From JADHUC01 sp964617665 (GTDB taxonomy: Bacteria; Planctomycetota; Planctomycetia; Pirellulales; Pirellulaceae), in NCBI GenBank assembly GCA_964617665.1, contig CAZUAH010000082.1, positions 1 to 37,061 on the forward strand: a stretch of 37,061 bases of DNA. The letters are read 5' to 3'. The translations under genes and the position numbers were made by a program. A model generated the notes under the pieces. It did not search any database, was not told the origin of the DNA, and saw nothing but the letters and a program-made list of their open reading frames with translations. How positions within the stretch are numbered: position 1 is the stretch's first letter; each line of letters opens with the position of its first letter. Positions 14,862 through 23,267 of the stretch are shown in pieces.

Positions 14862-15476
14862 GTGCATTCCGAGTCTACGCCGACGGGCTTCGCTCCCTTG
14901 ATCAAGACAGGTAGCCTTGGCTGTGCCCGTTGGGCGGTCGCCCTATCTTTCCTTGCGCTTCTGACGACTGGCTGCGGGCGAGTAGGCGAAATCCGGAGGT
15001 ATCAGATTCCCAAATCAGAGGCGTCGGAAGAGCCAAGTCCCAAGGCCGATGATGCCGGATTCACATTCGAGGCTCCCGAAACCTGGAAACCTGGCAAGCG
15101 TGTGGTCTCACGCATGGGCATGACCTTCGTGTTTGACGAGGCCTTCGAGGTCACCGATGGCGAACAACGTGTAGACATCACGGTGAATCGCATGCGAGGC
15201 AGTGGCACTCTTCTGATGAACGTGAACCGGTGGCGTGGTCAGGTCGAACTGGAGGAGATCGAGTCGGATCAACTTGATTCGTCGATCGAGGACATCAAGA
15301 TTGGCGGCATCGCTGGCAAGTATGCGGAAATCGTCGGCCCAACGGAGTCAATCTTCGGCGTTATTGTCGTGCGCGGCGGCACAACCTGGTATCTGAAACT
15401 AAAAGGCGCCAACGAACTCGCAGAACGAGAAAAAGATAACTTCCGAGCGTTTCTAGAATCAGTCAAGTTCAAATAG
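14862..15476 (+). CDS. probable lipoprotein upstream of the ResB-CcsA fusion
   Basis: The 204-residue protein has a signal sequence ending in a lipobox (LTTGC, cysteine near residue 38), so it should be lipid-anchored outside the cytoplasmic membrane. The mature part has a charged Ser/Pro linker, then an alpha/beta domain beginning FTFEAPETWKPGKRVVSRMG and ending NFRAFLESVKF, resembling the PsbP/DUF1795-like proteins that start with a wkk-type strand. The GTG at 14862 is preferred because AGGAAG lies five bases before it; the longer frame from 14763 would put 33 unlikely residues ahead of the signal. It is 46 bases before the next gene, so it may assist cytochrome c maturation. That is inferred from position only. 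Confidence 0.75.
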   Translation: MHSESTPTGFAPLIKTGSLGCARWAVALSFLALLTTGCGRVGEIRRYQIPKSEASEEPSPKADDAGFTFEAPETWKPGKRVVSRMGMTFVFDEAFEVTDGEQRVDITVNRMRGSGTLLMNVNRWRGQVELEEIESDQLDSSIEDIKIGGIAGKYAEIVGPTESIFGVIVVRGGTTWYLKLKGANELAEREKDNFRAFLESVKFK

Positions 15477-15522
15477 ACCTCGCCAGTTCGGTGGGGCATT
15501 TCAATAGGCAACGGAGCCGTTC

Positions 15523-18500
15523 ATGGCCACAGACGCATTCCCTCCTGACCGGGAACATCCTATCGATTCATGGCCTGTGGACGAAAACGATCCCATCGAA
15601 CGAGTCCTGGTGTGGCTCTGCAAGTCGCTTTCATCGCTCAGTCTCACGGTAATGTTGTTCGCTCTGGCGATGTTCATCATCCAGGTAGGCACGTTGGCCC
15701 AAGACAAGCAGGGGATGTGGGAAGTCATCTCTGCATATTTTCGCGCCTGGGTTTCCTGGATCGAAGTCCCCGTCTTCTTCCCAAGTTCTTGGTTTCCCAA
15801 TCTGAGCGAACGGATGATGCGCGTCCTTGTCGCCTCTGGCAGCCTTGCCGTTGGCGCGGCGATAGTCGCTCCTTGCTTTGCCAGATGGCACAAACACGTG
15901 ATCTGGCTAGTCGGTGGGCTAGTCGTCGTGGTGTTGGCCCTCGTGACCGCGATCCAAACGATTTCGAGGGGCGGCTTTCTGTGTCCTGGCGGCGCGATGA
16001 TTGGGTCGGCTCTGGTCGTCAATCTGCTGGCAGCCCATATCATCCGTTTCAAGATTCAGGCTAGGGGTACGCGGCTCACGATAGGCTTAGTGGTTATCGC
16101 GGTTGGCGCGTTCGTAACTTGGCTGGTGATTGCCACGGGACACAATAAGGAAGGCCTGCAGGCGGTGCCTTTCTTTGGGTGGTCCACTTTGTGGCTGGCG
16201 TGCAAGATCACGGTATCGCTCTCTTGTCTGGCACTGCTGGCCGGATTCGTGCTGCTGCTTCCTAAGGCTCGAACGCGAACGATCGAAGTCGCCAGCCTCG
16301 GCACGTCGTTTGTCCTTATGGCCGGCCTTTCGCTCTGGCTGTGGCTGGGGGGGGATGCTGCATACTTGGGCGACGCCGGAATGCGCATTCTATGGCAGTT
16401 GATTCAGAGCACGGGGGCATCCATCGTGCTTTTGATCGGGTGCATTCTTGTGTTTAAACGGCGCGGTGGCGTCGTCCTGATTCATGCCGGCATAGGACTG
16501 CTGATGCTCGGCGAATGGTCCGTGAGCTGGTACGCCGTCGAAGAACGCATGACGATCAAAGAAGGCGAGACGGTCAACTTCGCAGTAGATACTCGCCACA
16601 CCGAACTGGCCGTAGTCGATCCGGCCTTTTCAGATACCGAAGAAGACGTAGTGGTCGTTCCAGGTTCGTTGCTGCTTCACCACGAAGAGACAGGGGAGGC
16701 CATTCAGCACGACGACTTGCCGTTTGACGTGCGGGTCGTCGATTTCGTGGAAAGCTCTCGCGTTCGTCTGCTAAAAGAGGACGAAGAAGGCACGGTAACT
16801 GCCGGCCTCGGAGTGGGCTATGCCATAAAGGAAGTGAGCGGCAGTGCTGGGGCCGACAGTCGCGGCACAATCAACTTCGCTTCCGCCTACATCACGTTTG
16901 CAGAAAAGGATGGCGGTAAAGAGATCGGTACGTACCTCGTTTCGCAGTTCCAGGCGAAGTCCGACCAGGTAACCATCGGAGACAAGACCTATCACGTGTC
17001 GTTGCGTTTCAAGCACACGTACAAACCGTACTCGATCCATCTGATCGATTTTCGAAAAGACGACTACCTGGGCACCTCCAAGGCGATGAACTTCTCGTCA
17101 GACATTCGCCTGGTGGATGAATCGCGCGGAGTCGATCGTGAGACTCGCATCTGGATGAACAACCCTCTGCGCTATGCCGGCGAGACCTTCTATCAACAGA
17201 ACTTCGTCATCGACCCGCACACCGGCGAGGAAAGCACGGAATTCCAGGTCGTGACCAATACGGGCTGGATGATTCCGTACGTGTCCTGCATGGTCGTGTT
17301 CGCAGGAATGGCGGCACACTTCTTCAGCATGCTAATGCGATTTCTCCGTCGACGAGCGGAAGCCGCCTCGCGCGATGCGGAGGTCGTTACGGCAACATTC
17401 GCAGAAGTTCCGGAAAACGAGGGTGGCAAGAAACGACGAAAACGCAAGGAGAAAGACATCGCGGCGAAACCGTTAGAATCTCCAGGCGGGAAGTCTGTGA
17501 GACTAACACCAATTCTGGTTCCCCTCTTTGTTGTGCTGTTGGCTGCGGGTTGGTTGGCCAGCAAGACTCGCGCGCCTAGCGTGTCTGCGGATGGTTTCGA
17601 TCTGGACGAATTCGGCAAGTTGCCGGTCGTCTTCGAGGGCCGCGTCAAACCTCTCGACACGCTGGCTCGAAACTCGCTGCGCAAAATCTCCGATTACAAC
17701 ACCTTCAAAGACGCGAAGGGGGAGCGACAGCCTGCGGTGCAATGGCTGTTGGACGTGATCGCCAAGCCGGAAGAAGCCGACAAGCACAAGGTGTTTCGGA
17801 TCTATAATTTGGAGATCCTCGAAACGCTAGGTCTCAAACGGCGAAAGGGCTTTCAGTATTCACTGGCGGAGATTCGTGGAACGGGCGACGAAGAAGGAAC
17901 AGGTTGGGAGAAGCTCAACGAGCAGATCGGAAAAGCGGCTCACGTGGACGACCAGGAATTAACCTTCTATCAGAAGAAAGCTCTCGAACTGAGCAGAAGG
18001 TTTCAGGGCTACTGGCGCGTATCCGCTGCGTTCCAGCAAATGGAAATGCCGGAGCCTCCCACCAAAGAAGACTTGGAAAAGGACCGCCAAACGGCGGTGA
18101 TGACTTGGTATCGACGCGTATTGGCCCAGGCTGCCCAAGAGGAAGCACAGCTTGAACGGATGCAATCGCCGCTGGCGGTTCCGAATCTCTCGGAAGACGC
18201 GGACGAGGACGGAAAGAAATGGCGGGCGTATGCCGTGGCTCAGGGTGAGGCCATGAGAAACGACATGTTCGGCCAGAAGCCAGATCCCGCCTTTTCGTCG
18301 CTGGAAGCCGTCTTTGAGGCCTACCGAAAGGGCGATGCCGAATCCTTCAACGGTAGCGTGGCAAAGTACCGTCAACTGTTGGCCGAGCATGACATCGAAA
18401 AACTGGATATGCATGCGGTCGCATTCGAGACGTCTTACAATCGCTTCGCGCCATTCTATTACTGTATGGTCCTGTATGGATTTGCTTTTGCCCTCGCCTT

Positions 18501-19380
18501 CGGCGGATGCCTCGGCTGGAAGAAGGTTCTGGGGCGAAGTGCATTTTGGTTGTTGATATTCATTCTGTGCATACACACGGTTGGCATCATCAGCCGGATC
18601 TACATCTCCGGCCGTCCGCCCATTACGAACCTTTACTCTTCGGCCGTCACGATTGCCTGGATGTGTGTGGCGGTTGGGTTGATCTTTGAGGCCGTGTTCC
18701 GTCTTGGATTCGGAAACGTCGAGGCTGCCGCGAGTGGGTTTTCCGTTCTGTTGATTGCCCAATTCCTGGGGCTGCGAGGCGATACGTTTACGGTGCTGCA
18801 AGCCGTTCTGGACACGCAATTCTGGTTGACACTCCACGTGATCGCTATTGGTGTAGGGTACGCGGCCACGTTTGTCGCCGGCCTGTTTGGCATCATTTAC
18901 ATCATCACGGGCTTCTTCACGCGATCGCTGGATAGCGAAACGAACAAATCCCTGACCCGCATGACTTATGGGACTTTGTGCTTTGCCATCTTCTTCAGCT
19001 TTTGGGGCACAGTCCTTGGTGGTCTTTGGGCCGACGATTCCTGGGGGCGTTTCTGGGGGTGGGATCCTAAAGAGAACGGTGCGTTGATCATCGTCTTGTG
19101 GAACGCCATCATCCTGCACGCTCGCTGGGCCGGAACGATCAGAGACCGCGGTTTGGCCGTGCTGGCAGTGGGCGGCAACATCGTGACAAGTTGGTCTTGG
19201 TTCGGCGTCAACGAATTGGGCGTCGGGTTACACGCGTACGGTTTCACCGAGGGCGTGCTGTTGGCGTTGAGCCTATTCGTGGCCAGCCAACTGGCGATTA
19301 TCGGTATAGGCTCTCTCCCGAAGGAAATGTGGAGAAGCTTCAAGGACCAAGATGAACCGGTGACGGCCGAAGAGGTCTAG
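15523..19380 (+). CDS. fused ResB-CcsA (CcsBA) cytochrome c heme lyase
   Basis: This is a system II cytochrome c synthase in one 1285-residue chain; it moves heme across the membrane and attaches it to apocytochrome CXXCH sites. The N-terminal ResB part has several membrane helices and ends with NNPLRYAGETFYQQNF and a helix near residue 590. A soluble insert (about 680-960) begins LPVVFEGRVKPLDTLARNS. The C-terminal CcsA part has helices carrying His (TLHVIAIGVGY, about 1103), the WWD-type heme signature WGRFWGWDPKENG (about 1174-1186) and a second His in GVGLHAYGFTEG (about 1236). GGAG precedes the ATG at 15523. No apocytochrome gene is nearby; thiol-disulfide partners (CcsX/ResA) are also absent. 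Confidence 0.93.
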   Translation: MATDAFPPDREHPIDSWPVDENDPIERVLVWLCKSLSSLSLTVMLFALAMFIIQVGTLAQDKQGMWEVISAYFRAWVSWIEVPVFFPSSWFPNLSERMMRVLVASGSLAVGAAIVAPCFARWHKHVIWLVGGLVVVVLALVTAIQTISRGGFLCPGGAMIGSALVVNLLAAHIIRFKIQARGTRLTIGLVVIAVGAFVTWLVIATGHNKEGLQAVPFFGWSTLWLACKITVSLSCLALLAGFVLLLPKARTRTIEVASLGTSFVLMAGLSLWLWLGGDAAYLGDAGMRILWQLIQSTGASIVLLIGCILVFKRRGGVVLIHAGIGLLMLGEWSVSWYAVEERMTIKEGETVNFAVDTRHTELAVVDPAFSDTEEDVVVVPGSLLLHHEETGEAIQHDDLPFDVRVVDFVESSRVRLLKEDEEGTVTAGLGVGYAIKEVSGSAGADSRGTINFASAYITFAEKDGGKEIGTYLVSQFQAKSDQVTIGDKTYHVSLRFKHTYKPYSIHLIDFRKDDYLGTSKAMNFSSDIRLVDESRGVDRETRIWMNNPLRYAGETFYQQNFVIDPHTGEESTEFQVVTNTGWMIPYVSCMVVFAGMAAHFFSMLMRFLRRRAEAASRDAEVVTATFAEVPENEGGKKRRKRKEKDIAAKPLESPGGKSVRLTPILVPLFVVLLAAGWLASKTRAPSVSADGFDLDEFGKLPVVFEGRVKPLDTLARNSLRKISDYNTFKDAKGERQPAVQWLLDVIAKPEEADKHKVFRIYNLEILETLGLKRRKGFQYSLAEIRGTGDEEGTGWEKLNEQIGKAAHVDDQELTFYQKKALELSRRFQGYWRVSAAFQQMEMPEPPTKEDLEKDRQTAVMTWYRRVLAQAAQEEAQLERMQSPLAVPNLSEDADEDGKKWRAYAVAQGEAMRNDMFGQKPDPAFSSLEAVFEAYRKGDAESFNGSVAKYRQLLAEHDIEKLDMHAVAFETSYNRFAPFYYCMVLYGFAFALAFGGCLGWKKVLGRSAFWLLIFILCIHTVGIISRIYISGRPPITNLYSSAVTIAWMCVAVGLIFEAVFRLGFGNVEAAASGFSVLLIAQFLGLRGDTFTVLQAVLDTQFWLTLHVIAIGVGYAATFVAGLFGIIYIITGFFTRSLDSETNKSLTRMTYGTLCFAIFFSFWGTVLGGLWADDSWGRFWGWDPKENGALIIVLWNAIILHARWAGTIRDRGLAVLAVGGNIVTSWSWFGVNELGVGLHAYGFTEGVLLALSLFVASQLAIIGIGSLPKEMWRSFKDQDEPVTAEEV

Positions 19381-19447
19381 GCAGGCGCATTCGTACCCAC
19401 ATAGCCCTCCCGAAGATGCCCGGCCATCTTGGTTCCTAAGAGACCGC

Positions 19448-20221
19448 CTAGTGCATCCGCTGATACAACGCCGCCGCGTCCATCGTCCACGCAACAGCGG
19501 CGTGCAATAGGGCGCCCGGCCAGACTGATCCTGTCTTTAGGCTCATGAAGCCCAACGCCAGCCCCGCTATGATCGACCCCAGCGTCTCGGGCAGCGGCTT
19601 GCCAAAGTGAATCAAGCAGTAGGGCACCGTCATCACGAGAATCGCGTACGCGCCGAAACGCCGCTTGGTTCCATGCAGCAGAAACCCGCGGTAGAAGAAC
19701 TCTAACGCGAGGAACTGAACGCCGTAGAGCATCTCCCAGACGATCAATCGCGGCCACAGCGACTCGCCGTCTTCCAGACGATAGAATGGGTACATTCGCT
19801 GGAAATTTGCATCGAACGATACATACAGCACGCACGGCAACATCACCAGGTACATCAACACGTAGACCCACCACAGCGGCAATGCACGACGCAGGCCGAT
19901 TCCGTAGTCGCGGAGGCTGCGTCCCGGAATCAACTGGATTATCAGGATTGGGATGGCTGCGTAGCCCACAATCTGCAGGATCGCCCAGTAGGCTCGCCGT
20001 GCGAATTCGGCTCCGACGCGTTCCGGATCCAGCAGCCACTCGATCCCGCCTCCGCCCGTAACCGCGTAGCGTGCAAGGGTCAGCGTCACTGCGGCGCTCA
20101 ACAGTACGGCAATCACTTCCCAATCGACGCGTCGCGAGTTTTCGGACAGCAGGTACGCTCGCTGCTGGTTTTCCGCTTCGCGAAGCGGGGTTACGATAGA
20201 GTTGACCAGTCTGCGGTACAT
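19448..20221 (-). CDS. CPBP-family intramembrane metalloprotease homologue
   Basis: The 257-residue protein has about six to eight hydrophobic helices and the ABI/CPBP motifs: motif 1 LEFFYRGFLL (Glu174, Arg178), motif 2 CLIHFGKPLPE (His205, Glu212) and motif 3 LLHAAVAWTMD (His240, Asp248). Family members are membrane-embedded proteases or bacteriocin-immunity proteins. The usual double Glu (EExxxR) is reduced here to one Glu, with Leu in the first place, a variant seen in part of the family, so activity is uncertain. It converges on the ResB-CcsA gene and diverges from the SGNH gene. The two start codons are only 14 bases apart, so their promoters must overlap coding sequence or one start is further inside. 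Confidence 0.85.
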   Translation of the reverse strand: MYRRLVNSIVTPLREAENQQRAYLLSENSRRVDWEVIAVLLSAAVTLTLARYAVTGGGGIEWLLDPERVGAEFARRAYWAILQIVGYAAIPILIIQLIPGRSLRDYGIGLRRALPLWWVYVLMYLVMLPCVLYVSFDANFQRMYPFYRLEDGESLWPRLIVWEMLYGVQFLALEFFYRGFLLHGTKRRFGAYAILVMTVPYCLIHFGKPLPETLGSIIAGLALGFMSLKTGSVWPGALLHAAVAWTMDAAALYQRMH

Positions 20222-20235
20222 CTATCCAATCCAGG

Positions 20236-21273
20236 ATGTCAAGAATGGCGAATGACAAATCAAGCCCATCGTCAGATGATGCGCCATGCCGTGGGGCTTG
20301 GTCAATTGCCCGTACCGTTTTATGGACATCCGCCATTTGCGCTGCGGTCGCCGCTTCCTTGCTGATATTTCCCGGTTCGATTCCGTCGATGATCGCTTTC
20401 TGGCTCATCTGGCATACGATCAGCACGGCGAGCGGACGCCCCGGATGGCTGCCTCTTGCTACTTGCGTTCTGATCTTGGTCATCAGACGCGTGTACTGGC
20501 CACCGACTCTTTATGTGTTCGTGGTAGCGGCCATCGTCGTTGCCGTCATGGTGGTCGTGATTACTGCGGCCGGCGAACTGGCCAAACGGCGACGTCTTCA
20601 CTGGTGCGGCGTCGGACTGCTATGGCTCGCTTGGGGCTCGGCGACCTATCAGTGGCATGGCGCGGCAACCGTGAATCATCCAGTCCAACTGCATCCGACA
20701 AAACCGGTTGTGTGCATCGGCGATAGCCTCACGTCGGGAGTGCGCCCCTACGGTGGCTATCCCGATGATTTGGCAAACCTGCTTACTGTACCGGTAGTCA
20801 ACCTTGGTCAACCGGGCATCACGGCCGAGGAGGCTCTGAAACTGCTGCCAGAGCTGCGGGAGGCAAGGCCGCAAGTCGTGGTCATCGAGTTGGGCGGTCA
20901 CGATTTCCTGAAAGGCCGAGGACGCGTTGCCACCAAATCCGATCTCGAAAAGCTGATCGATGCATCACACAAAGTGGGCGCAGAGGTTGTCCTCATGGAG
21001 GTCCCGCGAGGGTTCATCGTCGATCCCTTCGCAGGGATCGAACGCGAGCTCGCCTACAGATACGACCTGGAACTGATACCCGACTCAGCAATACGCAATC
21101 TCGTACTGCTCAGCCCTCACGCGCCGCCGGGGATGTGGATTGGCGAGCCATACCTGAGTGACGACGGTCTTCATCCCAACGCGAACGGCAACACACATCT
21201 CGCAGAGCGGGTTGCGAAAACCCTGGCCGGCATGTATGGATTAGACATCCTCGCCGACCGAACATCGAAATGA
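20236..21273 (+). CDS. membrane-anchored SGNH/GDSL-family hydrolase
   Basis: The 345-residue protein has three or four N-terminal hydrophobic segments (about 27-45, 50-64, 73-112 and 124-137), then an SGNH esterase domain. Catalytic blocks are visible: VVCIGDSLTSG (Ser164), the GGHD block (220-223) and DDGLHPNANGN (Asp310, His313). Such enzymes remove acyl groups, often from carbohydrates or lipids, and the active site here is likely on the membrane or outside it. It is first in a run with only ten bases to the PHP gene, so a role in deacetylating sugars for the downstream glycosidase is plausible but inferred. The start could also be the ATG three codons on. Confidence 0.88.
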   Translation: MSRMANDKSSPSSDDAPCRGAWSIARTVLWTSAICAAVAASLLIFPGSIPSMIAFWLIWHTISTASGRPGWLPLATCVLILVIRRVYWPPTLYVFVVAAIVVAVMVVVITAAGELAKRRRLHWCGVGLLWLAWGSATYQWHGAATVNHPVQLHPTKPVVCIGDSLTSGVRPYGGYPDDLANLLTVPVVNLGQPGITAEEALKLLPELREARPQVVVIELGGHDFLKGRGRVATKSDLEKLIDASHKVGAEVVLMEVPRGFIVDPFAGIERELAYRYDLELIPDSAIRNLVLLSPHAPPGMWIGEPYLSDDGLHPNANGNTHLAERVAKTLAGMYGLDILADRTSK

Positions 21274-21283
21274 TAGGCAAGCT

Positions 21284-23245
21284 ATGCATAGTAATCGCTC
21301 AACGTGGCGCAGCGTGTACGTACCTTCTCTCGTTTCTTGCCTCGCGACTCTTTGCACGTCATCTGCATGGGCCGCAGAGCTTCGCGGCTTGGTGCCCAAC
21401 TACTATGAAGACGCAGCCGTCGCGAAGGGCGAGAAACTGGGTATCGGCACGGCCACGTTGGACGGTCCGGAAACGGTCGAAGTCCTGTCACATCAGACGT
21501 GGAAGTTCGTCTACACGGCCGGCAAAGCCGGTATCAAACCGGGCGGCGGAATCCGAGTCGGCCTGCGGCATCTTTCGCAGTGGTTGGTACCGCAAACGAC
21601 GGATCCGAAGGCGCTCGGGTATTTCACGGCCAAGGCCGCCGGAGATCAGCCGGTGAAAATCGCCGTCGATTTCCGCAGCCGTTTCTTCCACCAGTATTTC
21701 GCCTGGCAACACATGGTCGAGGTATTGTTGCCCGAACGAGGGCTTCAGCCCAGCGAAACGATGGAATTGGTCTACGGCGACACCAGCGGCGGTTCACCGG
21801 GCATGCGAGTTCAACCGTTCGACGAGACATGCTTTATCTTCAAAACGTACGTCGATTCGCTGGGCGACGGCAATTTCCTGCCCCTACGAGACAGCCCGTC
21901 CATCGAAATCGTCGCGGCCGAACCGTTCCGTTTGATCACGGTTTTGCCCAGCGATGCGGTTACGGGCGAGCCCACCTGGTGCCTAGTCCGTGCAGAAGAC
22001 CGATATGGCAACCCGGCCACGCGATATCGTGGCACGGTCCGTCTGACATCGACCGACGCTTCGGCGGAGCTTCCGGCAGCTTACACATTCATAGAATCGG
22101 ATCGCGGCGTGCATCGTTTCGAGGACGTTGCGTTCCGCACTTTGGGCGATCATGCGATCACGGCGAATGATGGCGAGTTTCAGGCTTCCGGCAATCCTGT
22201 ACGCGTTGGAAACGAGCGACCGGAACGACTTCTACTCTGGGGCGACTTGCATGGTCATACCCTATTCTCTGACGGCCGCGGCTCAGTCGAGGAGTTCTAT
22301 GACTATGCCGAAGACGTCGTGGGCTTGGATTTCTGCGCCGTCACCGATCATGCTTTCGAGATCGTGGACGAGATGTGGGAACATTCCAAGAAGGTGACCA
22401 ACCGAGCCTACCGTCCGGGGCGATTCGTGACCTTTCAAGCGTACGAATGGAGCGGCATTACGCCGCTTGGCGGCGACCACAACTGTTACTTCCTGGAAGA
22501 CGATCCTCCGATCTACCGATCCACGTCCTACTACACGCCAGACAACCTGCAGATGTACCACGGGTCGACGCCCAAGCAGAAACACGTGACGGACGTCTTC
22601 GCCGAGTTGAAGAAACGACTGCAAGACAAGAACGTTCTCTGCATTCCGCACTTCGGCGGCCGCCGTGGCAATCCTATGTGGCACGACGTGGAGGTGCAGC
22701 GGATGATCGAAATCTTCAGCGAGCACCGTCGCAGCGAAGATTGGGCAACTACCTTCCTGACCAAGGGCCATCGGCTAGGTATCATCGCCAGCACCGACAA
22801 CCACTACGGCAATCCGGGCTACGGTTACCTGCGGCCAAAGTACGATTGGGGCAACCAAGAGATCGGCATGGCCGCCGTCGCGGTGTACGCACCGGAACGA
22901 ACTCGCGAGTCGGTATTCCGTGCACTGTACGATCGCCGAGTGTACGCGACCAGCGGTGACAGGATCATTCTGGATTTCTGCGTCGACGGTCACCCAATGG
23001 GTACGGAATTCCGCACGGAATCTCCGCCGGAACTCACCGTCGAGGCCGTCGGTACCGCACCCATCGCATTGGTCGAACTGAAAAAGAACAGCAAAGTCGT
23101 GGCCACATTCGCTCCGAAGCAAGCATCCGTCAAACTCCAATGGCGGGATGACGAATTCGAAGCCGACAACTCGTGCTACTACTACGCACGAATTCTCCAG
23201 GAAGACAACGAAGAAGCAATATCGAGCCCCGTCTGGGTGAACTGA
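21284..23245 (+). CDS. secreted PHP-domain metal-dependent phosphoesterase-like protein
   Basis: The 653-residue protein starts with a signal peptide (cleavage likely after AWA, about residue 30). The first 300 residues are beta-rich. The second half begins with LLLWGDLHGHTLFSDGRG, which has the paired metal-binding histidines of PHP enzymes (His323, His325), followed by FCAVTDHAFE (Asp355, His356) and later histidines in HFGGRRGN and STDNHYG. These ligands support a di- or tri-metal hydrolase of the DUF3604/PHP type, exported to the periplasm or surface. The substrate is unknown. It is followed after 22 bases by the glycoside hydrolase, and its purine-rich leader fits co-translation with the SGNH gene. 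Confidence 0.85.
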   Translation: MHSNRSTWRSVYVPSLVSCLATLCTSSAWAAELRGLVPNYYEDAAVAKGEKLGIGTATLDGPETVEVLSHQTWKFVYTAGKAGIKPGGGIRVGLRHLSQWLVPQTTDPKALGYFTAKAAGDQPVKIAVDFRSRFFHQYFAWQHMVEVLLPERGLQPSETMELVYGDTSGGSPGMRVQPFDETCFIFKTYVDSLGDGNFLPLRDSPSIEIVAAEPFRLITVLPSDAVTGEPTWCLVRAEDRYGNPATRYRGTVRLTSTDASAELPAAYTFIESDRGVHRFEDVAFRTLGDHAITANDGEFQASGNPVRVGNERPERLLLWGDLHGHTLFSDGRGSVEEFYDYAEDVVGLDFCAVTDHAFEIVDEMWEHSKKVTNRAYRPGRFVTFQAYEWSGITPLGGDHNCYFLEDDPPIYRSTSYYTPDNLQMYHGSTPKQKHVTDVFAELKKRLQDKNVLCIPHFGGRRGNPMWHDVEVQRMIEIFSEHRRSEDWATTFLTKGHRLGIIASTDNHYGNPGYGYLRPKYDWGNQEIGMAAVAVYAPERTRESVFRALYDRRVYATSGDRIILDFCVDGHPMGTEFRTESPPELTVEAVGTAPIALVELKKNSKVVATFAPKQASVKLQWRDDEFEADNSCYYYARILQEDNEEAISSPVWVN

Positions 23246-23267
23246 AGTACCGGTAAGGAAAGCAAAG

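Noticed and set aside
19377..20483. Minus-strand frame of 368 codons covering the CPBP region
   Set aside because: Arg/Asp-rich with no domain, in a different frame from the clear CPBP protein and running into the SGNH gene.
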